Assembly (NCBI RefSeq): GCF_046098205.1
Contig: NZ_JBJURJ010000023.1
Location: 1 to 64,000, forward strand
Reading direction: 5' to 3'
DNA from: Paenibacillus_AR mesotrionivorans
Lineage (GTDB): Bacteria; Bacillota; Bacilli; Paenibacillales; NBRC-103111
Length of the DNA: 64,000 bases
Below the pieces are notes generated by a model. It did not search any database. It worked only from the letters and a program-made list of their open reading frames with translations, and was not told the DNA's origin. Below, in pieces: positions 26,315 through 35,138 of this stretch; positions within the stretch are counted from its first letter, which is position 1, and every line of letters begins with the position of its first letter. Position numbers and translations under genes: made by a program.

Positions 26315-29300
26315 TTACAGTGTTACAGCATTGGCCGGCATCGGACGGGAGGAGAAGTTAATGGCCTCCAGTGTATGCAGGAGCGCCCGCACCGTGTCCA
26401 GAGAGGTCATACAGACCACGCCGTTCTCTACTGCTTCCCGGCGGATGCGGAAGCCGTCGCGCTCGGGGGTTTTGCCCTTGGTCAGGGTGTTTACCACAAA
26501 GTGGGCCTGGCCGTTGCGGATCAGATCGAGAATATTCGGCGAACCCTCGGAGAGCTTGTTAACCCGCTTCACGTTGATGCCCGCTTCTTCGAAGGCCAGA
26601 GCTGTGCCGCCGGTAGCCACAATGTCGTAGCCCATGGCGTAGAAGCCCTTCACAATCTCGATAGCTTCCTTCTTATCGCTGTCCGCTACGGTTACAATCA
26701 TAGAGCCTGTGGGCGGAATCTTCATGCCGGAGCCTACCAGACCCTTGTACAGCGCCTTGGCGAAGGTAATATCCCGGCCCATAACCTCGCCAGTGGATTT
26801 CATCTCAGGACCGAGGGTTGTGTCTACCCGGCGAAGCTTGGCGAAGGAGAATACCGGCACCTTGACGGACACATACTCGTCCTCCGGCCACAGGCCTTCG
26901 GTGTAACCCAGCTCCTTCAGGGTTTGGCCCATAATCACCCGGGTAGCCACATTGGCCATGGGGATTTTGGTCACCTTGCTCAGGAACGGAACAGTTCGGG
27001 AGGAGCGCGGGTTCACCTCAATGACATAGACCTCATCCTTGTAGATGACGAACTGGATGTTCACCAGACCCACTACGTTCAAGCCCTTGGCAATGCGGAT
27101 GGTGATATCCACAATCTGCTGCTTGATTCTATCGGACAGTGTTTGTGGCGGATATACCGCTATGGAGTCGCCGGAGTGTACGCCTGCCCGCTCCACATGC
27201 TCCATGATGCCGGGGATCAGGACCGTTTCGCCGTCGCAGATGGCGTCCACTTCCACTTCCTTGCCCAGCATGTAGCGGTCGATCAGCACCGGGTGCTCCG
27301 GATTAATCTTCACAGCGCGCTCCATGTAGTTCAGCAGCTCATTGTCGGAGTATACGATTTCCATCGCCCGGCCGCCCAGCACGTAGGAGGGGCGAACCAA
27401 TACCGGGTAACCGAAGCGGGCTGCCGTGCCTACCGCTTGGTCCACAGAGGTTACGGTGCCTCCGGGAGGCTGGGCAATGTTCAGCTCGTTCATCAGCGCC
27501 TCAAACCGCTTCCGGTCCTCCGCTGTGTCGATGCTGTCCAGATCGGAGCCCAGAATGCGCACGCCTGCTTTGGTCAGGGGACCTGCCAGATTGATGGCGG
27601 TTTGGCCGCCGAACTGCACGATCACGCCGATGGGCTTTTCCCGTTCGATGACGTTCATGACATCCTCGTAGAACAGCGGCTCGAAGTAGAGCCGGTCCGA
27701 GGTATTGAAGTCCGTAGACACAGTCTCCGGGTTGTTATTGATGATCACCGCTTCAAAACCGGCTTCCTGGATGGCCCAGACGGCATGGACGGTGGAGTAG
27801 TCAAATTCGATGCCCTGGCCGATACGGATGGGCCCGGAGCCCAGAACCACTACCTTTTGCTTGGCGGTTTCGGTGACTTCATCCTCGGTCTCGTAGGTGG
27901 AGTAGTAATAAGGCGTGGTGGCCTCAAACTCCGCGGCGCAGGTGTCTACCATCTTGTAAACCGGCTTCAGCCCCAACTCAAAGCGCAGCGCCCGCACATC
28001 GGCTTCCTTCACATAGGACGTGCAGCCGGCCAAAGCTCTGATCTCGGCGACAGCCCGGTCGGTGAAGCCCATCCGTTTGGTTTCCCACAGCAGCTCGCGG
28101 GTCAGCTCAGGCTGGGCGATTTCCGCTTCGAAGCGGATCATGCCTTGCAGCTTGGAGAGGAACCACCAGTCGATTTTGGTCAGCTCTTGAATCTGATCCA
28201 GCGTGTAGCCTCTGCGGTACGCTTCGGCGATGAGGAACATCCGCTCATCGTCGGGACGCTTCAGTCTGGTTTCCAATGCCTCAGTCTCCAGCGCATCGGT
28301 TCCCTTCAGGAAAAGGCGGTGTACGCCGATTTCCAGAGAGCGGATCGCCTTGTGCATGGATTCCTCGAAGGTCCGGCCGATGGCCATAACCTCGCCGGTC
28401 GCCTTCATCTGGGTGCCCAGCTTCCGGTTGGCGGAGATGAACTTATCGAAGGGCCAGCGCGGGATTTTGCTTACGATATAGTCCAGTGTCGGCTCAAAGC
28501 AGGCATAGGTTTGGCCGGTAACCGGGTTGACGATTTCGTCCAGGGTGTAACCAACAGCGATTTTGGCGGCCATTTTGGCGATAGGATAACCGGTTGCCTT
28601 GGAGGCCAGGGCCGAGGAGCGGCTGACCCGGGGGTTTACCTCGATGACATAATACTGGAAGCTGTGGGGGTCCAGAGCGAACTGGACGTTACAGCCGCCT
28701 TCAATATTCAGCGCGCGGATAATCTTCAGCGACGCGGAGCGGAGCATTTGGTACTCGCGGTCGGACAGGGTTTGGCTGGGAGCCACGACGATGCTGTCGC
28801 CGGTATGTACGCCAACCGGATCGAAGTTCTCCATGTTGCAGACAACGATACAGTTGTCGTTGGCGTCCCGCATGACCTCATACTCCACTTCCTTCATGCC
28901 GGCGATGCTCTTCTCCACCAGACATTGGCCGATGGGGCTGTAGCGGATGCCGGAGCTGACAATCTCAATCAGCTCTTCTTCGTTGGAGCAGATGCCGCCG
29001 CCTGTGCCGCCCAGGGTATAAGCCGGACGGATGATGATGGGATAGCCGATTTCATTGGCAAAAGTCACTGCCTCTTCTACGGTGGTGACAATTGCGGAGT
29101 CCGGCACCGGCTGCTCCAACTCCCGCATCAGATCGCGGAACAGATCCCGGTCTTCGGCCTGCTCGATGGCCGACAGCTGGGTGCCCAGGAGCTTCACGTT
29201 CTCCCTCTCCAGCACTCCCGCCTTGGCCAGGGCAACCGCCATGTTCAGACCGGTTTGGCCGCCCAGGGTGGGCAGCAGGCCGTCCGGCTTCTCGGTGCGG

Positions 29301-29533
29301 ATAATATTGGTGACAAATTCCAGGGTGATGGGTTCGATATACACCTTGTCTGCCATATTGGTGTCGGTCATGATGGTGGCAGGGTTGCTGTTGATCAGCA
29401 CCACCTCCAGCCCCTCCTCCTTGAGGGCCTGGCAGGCCTGGGTGCCGGCATAGTCGAACTCCGCGGCCTGGCCGATGACGATGGGGCCGGAGCCAATCAC
29501 GAGAATCTTTTTGAGAGTATTATTTTTGGGCAT
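26315..29533 (-). CDS. carB: Carbamoyl-phosphate synthase large subunit
   Basis: A 1072-residue enzyme with the duplicated ATP-grasp halves (about 1-400 and 553-935), the oligomerisation domain between, and the C-terminal MGS-like domain (about 936-1072). Signatures include GSGPIVIGQAAEFDYAGTQA and its repeat GSGPIRIGQGIEFDYSTVHA. With carA it makes carbamoyl phosphate from glutamine, bicarbonate and ATP. Its start overlaps the end of carA by 14 bp, and AAAGGAG precedes the ATG. Confidence 0.97.
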   Translation of the reverse strand: MPKNNTLKKILVIGSGPIVIGQAAEFDYAGTQACQALKEEGLEVVLINSNPATIMTDTNMADKVYIEPITLEFVTNIIRTEKPDGLLPTLGGQTGLNMAVALAKAGVLERENVKLLGTQLSAIEQAEDRDLFRDLMRELEQPVPDSAIVTTVEEAVTFANEIGYPIIIRPAYTLGGTGGGICSNEEELIEIVSSGIRYSPIGQCLVEKSIAGMKEVEYEVMRDANDNCIVVCNMENFDPVGVHTGDSIVVAPSQTLSDREYQMLRSASLKIIRALNIEGGCNVQFALDPHSFQYYVIEVNPRVSRSSALASKATGYPIAKMAAKIAVGYTLDEIVNPVTGQTYACFEPTLDYIVSKIPRWPFDKFISANRKLGTQMKATGEVMAIGRTFEESMHKAIRSLEIGVHRLFLKGTDALETEALETRLKRPDDERMFLIAEAYRRGYTLDQIQELTKIDWWFLSKLQGMIRFEAEIAQPELTRELLWETKRMGFTDRAVAEIRALAGCTSYVKEADVRALRFELGLKPVYKMVDTCAAEFEATTPYYYSTYETEDEVTETAKQKVVVLGSGPIRIGQGIEFDYSTVHAVWAIQEAGFEAVIINNNPETVSTDFNTSDRLYFEPLFYEDVMNVIEREKPIGVIVQFGGQTAINLAGPLTKAGVRILGSDLDSIDTAEDRKRFEALMNELNIAQPPGGTVTSVDQAVGTAARFGYPVLVRPSYVLGGRAMEIVYSDNELLNYMERAVKINPEHPVLIDRYMLGKEVEVDAICDGETVLIPGIMEHVERAGVHSGDSIAVYPPQTLSDRIKQQIVDITIRIAKGLNVVGLVNIQFVIYKDEVYVIEVNPRSSRTVPFLSKVTKIPMANVATRVIMGQTLKELGYTEGLWPEDEYVSVKVPVFSFAKLRRVDTTLGPEMKSTGEVMGRDITFAKALYKGLVGSGMKIPPTGSMIVTVADSDKKEAIEIVKGFYAMGYDIVATGGTALAFEEAGINVKRVNKLSEGSPNILDLIRNGQAHFVVNTLTKGKTPERDGFRIRREAVENGVVCMTSLDTVRALLHTLEAINFSSRPMPANAVTL

Positions 29534-30704
29534 ACTGGAGGTCTCCTTTCACTTCAGAGGCTTCTTCTTTGTGTTTCAGCGCCGATGCCGCCACCATTGC
29601 CGCCTGCTGCGGCACATAGGGCTTGGCTGCCTTGAAATCGCGGATCATCTCCAGAAACTCGTCGAACAGGTAGCTGGAATCGAAGGGGCCGGGAGCCGCC
29701 TCCGGGTGGTATTGGACAGAGAAGGCCGGATATTGGGTGTGACGCAGGCCTTCGATGGTTTTATCGTTGTTGTTGATGTGGGTGACCACCAAACCGGTGC
29801 CCTCTACAGATTCTTCCTTCACGGTGTAGCCGTGGTTCTGCGAGGTGATGTAGCAGCGGCCGCTGGCCAGCTCCTTCACCGGATGGTTGCCGCCGCGGTG
29901 GCCGAACTTCAGCTTCTCGGTGTCCGCGCCGGAGGCCAGCGCCAGAAGCTGGTGCCCGAGGCAGATGCCGAAGATGGGCAGTTCACCCAGCAGGGAGGCG
30001 ATGGTTTTGGCTGCGTGGGGCACATCCTTGGGGTCCCCGGGGCCGTTGGAGAGCAGCACCCCGTCCGGGCACAGCTTGCGGATTTGCTCGGCGGTAGCGG
30101 TATGAGGCACCACTACCACATCTGCACCGCGCGTACTCAGCTCGCGGATAATGCCGCTTTTGGAGCCGTAGTCCACGAGTACGATACGCTCCTTGGTGCC
30201 GGGGCAGCCGAAGACGCTTTTGGTGGAAACCCGGTCCACCTGGTCACGCAGAAGCTGGGCCACGCCCAGACGCTCCTTCAGCTCCTCCAGAGGAGCATTG
30301 GAGGTGGTCAGAAGCCCCTTCATGGTGCCGTGGTGGCGCAGGATGCGGGTGAGCATCCGGGTATCGATGCCGCTGATGCCGGTAATGTCGTAATCCTTCA
30401 GCAGGGTGTCCAGGGTGAACTGGGCCCGCCAGTTGCTGGGGGTTTCCTCATGATGGCGCACCACAAAGCCGTGGATAAAGGGCCGCATGGATTCGAAATC
30501 GTCGCGGATGATGCCGTAGTTGCCGATCAGGGGATAGGTCATGGTCACGATCTGGCCGCAGTAGGACGGATCGGACAGCACCTCCTGATAGCCTGTAATT
30601 CCTGTATTAAACACGACCTCGCCGGTGGATTCGCCGGTTGCGCCGAAGGCTTTGCCCGTAAACAGCGTGCCGTCTTCCAAAAGCAGTCTCGCCTGAACCT
30701 GCAT
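29520..30704 (-). CDS. carA: Carbamoyl-phosphate synthase small subunit (glutaminase)
   Basis: A 394-residue protein: N-terminal CPSase domain (RLLLEDGTLFTGKAFG) and C-terminal class I glutamine amidotransferase with nucleophile Cys in FGICLGHQLLALA and His/Glu in QYHPEAAPGP. It supplies ammonia to CarB. AAAGGAG precedes ATG 30704. The 84-bp gap to pyrC holds a partial copy of the MITE-like repeat. Confidence 0.97.
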   Translation of the reverse strand: MQVQARLLLEDGTLFTGKAFGATGESTGEVVFNTGITGYQEVLSDPSYCGQIVTMTYPLIGNYGIIRDDFESMRPFIHGFVVRHHEETPSNWRAQFTLDTLLKDYDITGISGIDTRMLTRILRHHGTMKGLLTTSNAPLEELKERLGVAQLLRDQVDRVSTKSVFGCPGTKERIVLVDYGSKSGIIRELSTRGADVVVVPHTATAEQIRKLCPDGVLLSNGPGDPKDVPHAAKTIASLLGELPIFGICLGHQLLALASGADTEKLKFGHRGGNHPVKELASGRCYITSQNHGYTVKEESVEGTGLVVTHINNNDKTIEGLRHTQYPAFSVQYHPEAAPGPFDSSYLFDEFLEMIRDFKAAKPYVPQQAAMVAASALKHKEEASEVKGDLQYAQK

Positions 30705-30748
30705 GGTGATCTCTCCTTTTATCGCGAAAATGTGGAGCGGTTTCTCTA

Positions 30749-30790
30749 GAGTCTGTCATCAAACCCGCTTGAGGGCATCTTTTATCGCCT
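30749..30790. repeat. Partial copy of the MITE-like repeat arm
   Basis: GAGTCTGTCATCAAACCCGC and the following AGGGCATCTTTTATC match, with substitutions, the left arm of the 36410-36570 palindrome (GGCCTGTCTTCAAACTCGCT...). It reaches the pyrC stop codon. Confidence 0.6.
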
Positions 30791-32084
30791 ATTCGTCCTG
30801 CCAGACCGTCTTTCCCGCTACCATGGTCAGTACCGGCCACCCGGCCAGCTCCCAACCGATGAAGGGGGTGTTCCGGGATTTGGAGAGGAAGTCAGCCGCA
30901 TCTACGGCTGCGCTGCGGTCCAGATCCACCAGCACCAGATCCGCGTCCGCCCCTGCTTCCAGCTTGCCCTGCTTTAGCCCGAATACCTCTGCGGGTTTGC
31001 CGGTCATACGCTCCAGAAGGAATTCCAGGGTCCAGCGTCCGGTTTGCACAAACTTGGTGTACAGCAGCGGGAAGGCTGTTTCGAAGCCGACGATTCCGAA
31101 GGGTGCAAGGGCCATGCCCTTGGCCTTTTCCTCAGGGCTGTGGGGGGCATGGTCGGTGACGATAATATCAATCGTCCCGTCCTCCAGTCCTTCCAGCACC
31201 GCCTCTACATCCCGGGGAGTCCGCAGGGGAGGGTTCATTTTCCAATCCGCGTCCATTCCGGGGATATCCTCATCAGAAAGGATCAGATGATGGGGGCAAA
31301 CCTCTGCGGTCACGTTGATACCCACCGCTTTCGCCTGGCGGATCAGCCGCACGGACTGCTCGGTGCTCACATGGCAGACATGGTAGTGGACCCCTGTGGC
31401 TTCCGCCAGCAGAATGTCCCGGCCCACATGGATGGCCTCCGACTCGTTGGGAATGCCCTTCAAGCCATGCTTGGCGGCAAAAGCCCCCTCTGTTACACTG
31501 GCGCCCTCCAGCAGGGAGTCGTCCTCGCAGTGGGCCACTACCGTCATTCCCAAGCCTTGAGCCAGCCGCATGGCATCCTTCATCATCTTGGAGTTCTGAA
31601 CCCCGACCCCATCGTCGGAAAAGGCCACCGCTCCCGCTTCCTTCAGGGCGGCGAAGTCCGTCAGCTCCCGGCCCAGCTCCTGCTTGGAGATGCTGCCGTA
31701 GGGAAGCACCCGCACACCGTTGCCCTCCGTCCGGGCTTTTTCCAGGATAAGCTTGATGGTCTCCGGATTATCCGTTACCGGTCTTGTGTTGGGCATACAG
31801 GCGATGGTGGTAAAGCCGCCCCTGGCTGCCGAACGGGTTCCGGTGGCGATGGTTTCCTTATGCTCAAAGCCGGGCTCGCGCAGATGTGTGTGCATGTCGA
31901 TGAAGCCCGGCGCCACCAGCCTGCCGCCTGCGTCGATAACCTCGTCGCCTGCTTCCGCTCCGTTCCACTCCCTGGAGGACACCTCCTCCATCCGGGAGAT
32001 CACCCCGTCCTCGATATAAATCCGCTTCTCTGCCAGCTCATTGCCTCCGGTGTTGACCTTGCCGTTTATAATCCAGGTTCCCAT
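30789..32084 (-). CDS. pyrC: Dihydroorotase
   Basis: A 431-residue amidohydrolase of the type I dihydroorotase class. Metal ligands are visible in FIDMHTHLREPG, in HCED and VHYHVCHVS, and in IIVTDHAPHS. It closes carbamoyl-aspartate to dihydroorotate. GGAGG precedes ATG 32084. A promoter-like site and a short reading frame lie just upstream, so the distal operon may also be transcribed on its own. Confidence 0.96.
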   Translation of the reverse strand: MGTWIINGKVNTGGNELAEKRIYIEDGVISRMEEVSSREWNGAEAGDEVIDAGGRLVAPGFIDMHTHLREPGFEHKETIATGTRSAARGGFTTIACMPNTRPVTDNPETIKLILEKARTEGNGVRVLPYGSISKQELGRELTDFAALKEAGAVAFSDDGVGVQNSKMMKDAMRLAQGLGMTVVAHCEDDSLLEGASVTEGAFAAKHGLKGIPNESEAIHVGRDILLAEATGVHYHVCHVSTEQSVRLIRQAKAVGINVTAEVCPHHLILSDEDIPGMDADWKMNPPLRTPRDVEAVLEGLEDGTIDIIVTDHAPHSPEEKAKGMALAPFGIVGFETAFPLLYTKFVQTGRWTLEFLLERMTGKPAEVFGLKQGKLEAGADADLVLVDLDRSAAVDAADFLSKSRNTPFIGWELAGWPVLTMVAGKTVWQDE

Positions 32085-32094
32085 TTTGGCCTCC

Positions 32095-32145
32095 TTACTG
32101 TTTTTGTGCTATCTGCTTCTCACGCATTTTCTTGAGCCGCTCCAA
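32095..32145 (-). CDS. Possible 16-codon leader peptide before pyrC
   Basis: A TTG-started frame reads LERLKKMREKQIAQKQ and ends 10 bp before the pyrC ATG, with the pyrC ribosome site between. It could extend upstream to a GTG without a clear ribosome site. It may be chance; no function is claimed. Confidence 0.2.
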   Translation of the reverse strand: MERLKKMREKQIAQKQ

Positions 32146-32202
32146 ACCCCCGCTTGTATTAATATACACTTACTACGTATAAAATTAAGGCTAATCGCAA
32201 AG

Positions 32203-32231
32203 ATTATACACTTTATGCAGACTATATACAA
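32203..32231 (-). promoter_or_regulatory. Internal promoter between pyrB and pyrC
   Basis: On the minus strand TTGTAT (32226-32231) and a perfect TATAAT (32203-32208) are 17 bases apart, in the 192-bp gap downstream of pyrB. No PyrR-type leader follows it, so transcripts from here would escape the attenuator. Confidence 0.55.
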
Positions 32232-32276
32232 CACTTTTCCTGAGGCTGCCGATTCAGCTCCATGCTTCCGCAGCCA

Positions 32277-33179
32277 TCAGGACAATGCCCGCTCAATTAC
32301 CGCCATGCGGATCGGCACTCCGTTGGCCATCTGGGAAAAGATCCGCGACCGGTCGCATTCCACCAGTTCGTCATCAATCTCCACATTCCGGTTCACCGGA
32401 GCAGGGTGCATGATAATGGTATGGGGCTGCATCTTGTCGGCCCGTTCCACGGTAAGACCGTACTGCGCCCGGTATTCCGCGGCAGAATTGAACAGCCCGT
32501 CCTCGTGACGCTCCAGCTGCACCCGCAGCAGCATCACCACATCCGACAGCAGTGCCTCCTCTATGCTTACATAAGGAGCGAATTCCACCAGCTCCGGAGC
32601 CTGCATATTAGGCGGTGCACAGAACTTCACATTGGCGCCCAGCGCCTGCAGCCCCCACAGATTGGAGCGGGCCACCCGGCTGTGCTTCACATCTCCGATA
32701 ATGGAGACCGTCAGACCCTTCAGATCGCCGAACTGCTTCTTCATTGTATAAAAATCCAGGAGTGCCTGGGTGGGATGTTCATTGTTGCCGTCGCCCGCAT
32801 TAATTAGAGGAATCTTCACCTTCTCCGCCAGCGTCTGCAGCACACCCTCGGGTTTCATCCGGATGACTCCGGCATCGATACCCATGGATTCCAGCGTCCG
32901 TACTGTGTCGTAGATGGATTCACCCTTCTGCACGCTGGATACCGCCGCCGCGAAGTTCAGAACCTGGGCGCCCAGCCGTTTTTGGGCCATTTCGAAGGAG
33001 AAGCGGGTTCTGGTGCTGTTCTCGAAGAACATGTTGGCTACAAATTTCCCTTGTAGGATGGAAGTGGCCTTGGCCGGGTACTGCTCCCAGAATACAGCGC
33101 GGGTCAGAATGGCGTTAATCTCCGAGGCGGGAACCCCCTTCAAGCCCAACAAATGCTTCTCTGTCGCCAATTGAATCAT
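32277..33179 (-). CDS. pyrB: Aspartate carbamoyltransferase catalytic chain
   Basis: A 300-residue transcarbamylase making carbamoyl-aspartate. The carbamoyl-phosphate site STRTRFSFEMA (about 53-63) and the HPTQALLDF motif are intact. No pyrI regulatory chain is present, as usual in Firmicutes. The start overlaps the pyrR stop by 4 bp (ATGA). Confidence 0.97.
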   Translation of the reverse strand: MIQLATEKHLLGLKGVPASEINAILTRAVFWEQYPAKATSILQGKFVANMFFENSTRTRFSFEMAQKRLGAQVLNFAAAVSSVQKGESIYDTVRTLESMGIDAGVIRMKPEGVLQTLAEKVKIPLINAGDGNNEHPTQALLDFYTMKKQFGDLKGLTVSIIGDVKHSRVARSNLWGLQALGANVKFCAPPNMQAPELVEFAPYVSIEEALLSDVVMLLRVQLERHEDGLFNSAAEYRAQYGLTVERADKMQPHTIIMHPAPVNRNVEIDDELVECDRSRIFSQMANGVPIRMAVIERALS

Positions 33180-33724
33180 GATTGCTGCCTCCTTTGAATA
33201 ATCACCTGATCCTTGCCGTCGATTTCGGCCAGCTGCACGTCCACCGATTCCAATCTTGAGGTCGGCACATTCTTGCCTACATAATCCGGTCGGATGGGCA
33301 GCTCCCGGTGCCCCCGGTCCACCAGCACAGCCAGTTGGATCATCTCGGGCCGGCCGCAGTCCATCAGCGCATCCATAGCCGCGCGTACCGTCCGTCCGGT
33401 ATACAGCACATCGTCACATAAAATCAGCTTTTTGCCCTCTATGGACAGGTTGTCCGCCTGAATCCGCGGTCCGGCTACACCGCGCCGGATATCATCCCGG
33501 TAGGAGCTTGCATCCACCTCTCCGACACCGATGGGGACACCCTCGATTTCCTGAATCCGCTCGGCAATCCGCCGGGCCACATAAATTCCTCTGGTACGGA
33601 TGCCGATCAGCATGCTGTTGTCCACTCCCCGGTTGCGCTCCAAAATTTCGTGGGCGATCCGTGTCAAGGCCCGTCTGATGGCCGTTTCATCCAGCAGCAC
33701 ATGCTCCTCTTGCATGAGCATCAT
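33176..33724 (-). CDS. pyrR: Pyrimidine operon attenuator / uracil phosphoribosyltransferase
   Basis: A 182-residue PyrR. The PRPP-binding loop reads LILCDDVLYTGRTVRAAMDAL. With UMP or UTP bound it attaches to the pyr leader RNA and favours termination; it also has weak uracil phosphoribosyltransferase activity. It is the first gene of the operon, and its own leader carries a PyrR site and a terminator. AGGAGGAG precedes the start; an ATG one codon in is an alternative. Confidence 0.96.
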   Translation of the reverse strand: MMLMQEEHVLLDETAIRRALTRIAHEILERNRGVDNSMLIGIRTRGIYVARRIAERIQEIEGVPIGVGEVDASSYRDDIRRGVAGPRIQADNLSIEGKKLILCDDVLYTGRTVRAAMDALMDCGRPEMIQLAVLVDRGHRELPIRPDYVGKNVPTSRLESVDVQLAEIDGKDQVIIQRRQQS

Positions 33725-33754
33725 GATCTCCTCCTATTGTTTTCATTAGGGCAC

Positions 33755-33782
33755 AAGAAAACCCCTGCCGCTAACGGCAGGG
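33755..33782 (-). terminator. pyr leader intrinsic terminator (attenuator)
   Basis: On the minus strand CCCCTGCCG-TTAG-CGGCAGGGG is followed by TTTTCTTG, about 30 bp before the pyrR start. This is the terminator that PyrR controls. Confidence 0.93.
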
Positions 33783-33911
33783 GTGAGTTGATGAAGGGCG
33801 GATTCCGGCTACGTCCGCATAGAAATACAGATGGATCCATGACCGGATACAACCATCCTCTTGCGCACACAACTTGACAGATGAGGCAGCGCCCCATCCT
33901 TCGAAATCGTT

Positions 33912-33948
33912 CACCTTGCCAGTCTCACGGGACTGTCCGTTAAAGGTG
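33912..33948 (-). promoter_or_regulatory. PyrR-binding anti-antiterminator loop
   Basis: The minus strand reads CACCTTTAACGG, then ACAGTCCCGTGAGACTGG, then CAAGGTG. It folds into a hairpin with the AGUCC...GAGNCU core and flanking purine bulge known for PyrR sites. It lies 130 bases upstream of the terminator and just after the promoter. Confidence 0.88.
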
Positions 33949-33964
33949 CTATTTGGTTAAAAGA

Positions 33965-33993
33965 ATTATCCCATGTTCGACAAAAGAAGTCAA
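33965..33993 (-). promoter_or_regulatory. Sigma-A promoter of the pyr operon
   Basis: On the minus strand TTGACT (33988-33993) and GATAAT (33965-33970) are 17 bases apart. The -35 overlaps the stop codon of the upstream GNAT gene. Confidence 0.88.
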
Positions 33994-34982
33994 GGCCGAA
34001 GATTCTTTTCCATCCAATAGAAACCCGGCTCTGCTTGAAAACCCAGCACATCCCGGTTGATATGCAGCATCGGACCGTTCATGGAATCGTTATGGGTGCG
34101 CAGGTGGGCGGCTTTCCACTCCCTGGCTTTTTCGATGGCCATAAGCTTCAGAACAAGAGCAATTCCCCGGCCACGGTACTCCCTGTCCACGCAGGTATAT
34201 TCATGGTACATGGACAAGAAGCTTTTGTTCCATAACAGCTGGACCATGCCGATGATCCTCTCCCCATGGCAAGCCAATAAAATGAGTTCCGGCGCCGCTC
34301 CGTCTGCCTCCAGGGTCCATTTGCGCCACCACTCGTACATGGGCGGTTTACCCGAGAAGCCGGGAATATCCGGCTGGGTCTGCTGGCAAAGAGCGTACAG
34401 CTTGCGCTCCTCCTCTTCCCCCGGCAGCTCCTGTAAGCTGCAGAATATAATACCTTCCTTCTCCAGGGCATGGCGCTTATCCACCGAAGAGGGTCCTTTA
34501 TACGCTGCCACATCCAGCTTGGATTCGAAGGTCCTCCGGCCAATCGTAAATCCCCGTTTTTGGGCAAAAGCAACAGCCCGCTGATCCTCCTCCCGCACCG
34601 ACAGCTTGAAGAGAGAGCCGCTGACGCTCTCCGCCCATTGCTCCGCTGTCCGGTACAGTGCCTGTCCCGCTCCTTGCCCCGTCTCCGCCGGATGGACCAC
34701 CACCGTGAGGAACAGATCTCCAGGGGCATCCCAGCCTGCCCGGACCACAACAGCAAATCCGCAGGCCTCACCGCTCTCTTCCTTGACTACCACCCACCGG
34801 ATACGGTCATACCCGCACAGCTCATTGTTATCGTTTTGCTTCAATTGACCCTTAACCGGAATAATGGCATCCTCCGCCTTCAGCCGGTCAACGGTAACCG
34901 GGTCGGATTGCCAGGTGGTCAAGAGCTCCGCCACCCTCTCATAATCCTCCGGCACCCGCATTTGTCTAATGATCCAACTCAT
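33990..34982 (-). CDS. GNAT family N-acetyltransferase, two-domain
   Basis: A 330-residue protein with two GNAT folds. The first (about 1-160) has the acetyl-CoA loop region VVVHPAETGQGAGQALYRTA. The second (about 190-330) has VDREYRGRGIALVLKLMAIE, matching the Q/RxxGxG/A motif. Substrate is unknown; two-domain GNATs include enzymes for small amines and resistance proteins. I chose ATG 34982 (MSWIIRQMRV) since AGGGGA is 8 bases upstream. Together with dapL it interrupts the rluD-pyrR adjacency seen in B. subtilis. Confidence 0.85.
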   Translation of the reverse strand: MSWIIRQMRVPEDYERVAELLTTWQSDPVTVDRLKAEDAIIPVKGQLKQNDNNELCGYDRIRWVVVKEESGEACGFAVVVRAGWDAPGDLFLTVVVHPAETGQGAGQALYRTAEQWAESVSGSLFKLSVREEDQRAVAFAQKRGFTIGRRTFESKLDVAAYKGPSSVDKRHALEKEGIIFCSLQELPGEEEERKLYALCQQTQPDIPGFSGKPPMYEWWRKWTLEADGAAPELILLACHGERIIGMVQLLWNKSFLSMYHEYTCVDREYRGRGIALVLKLMAIEKAREWKAAHLRTHNDSMNGPMLHINRDVLGFQAEPGFYWMEKNLRP

Positions 34983-35084
34983 GGCACATATCCCCTTTTT
35001 CCTTGGAACAGCTGCCACTATTATCCCATACGGCTCCCCATGCGGCATGGCATAAAACGGTTAAATTAAAAGTGTCCCGAAAAT

Positions 35085-35119
35085 AAAGACAAGCCCTCCG
35101 CAAAGGAGAGCTTGTCTTT
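35085..35119 (-). terminator. Terminator of dapL
   Basis: On the minus strand AAGACAAGCTCTCC pairs with GGAGGGCTTGTCTT (one mismatch) around a 5-base loop, followed by TATTTTC. It starts 20 bp after the stop. Confidence 0.9.
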
Positions 35120-35138
35120 TACAATTGGATGTCCGTTC

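Noticed and set aside
26375..29635. 1086-codon open frame on the plus strand opposite carB
   Set aside because: It is antisense to a certain gene, has low-complexity His/Gly/Leu/Gln-rich composition and no ribosome site. GC-rich codon use keeps the antisense frame open.
32095..32145. Translational attenuator for pyrC
   Set aside because: The short frame is not rich in any regulatory residue and no terminator hairpin follows it, so I list it only as a possible peptide.
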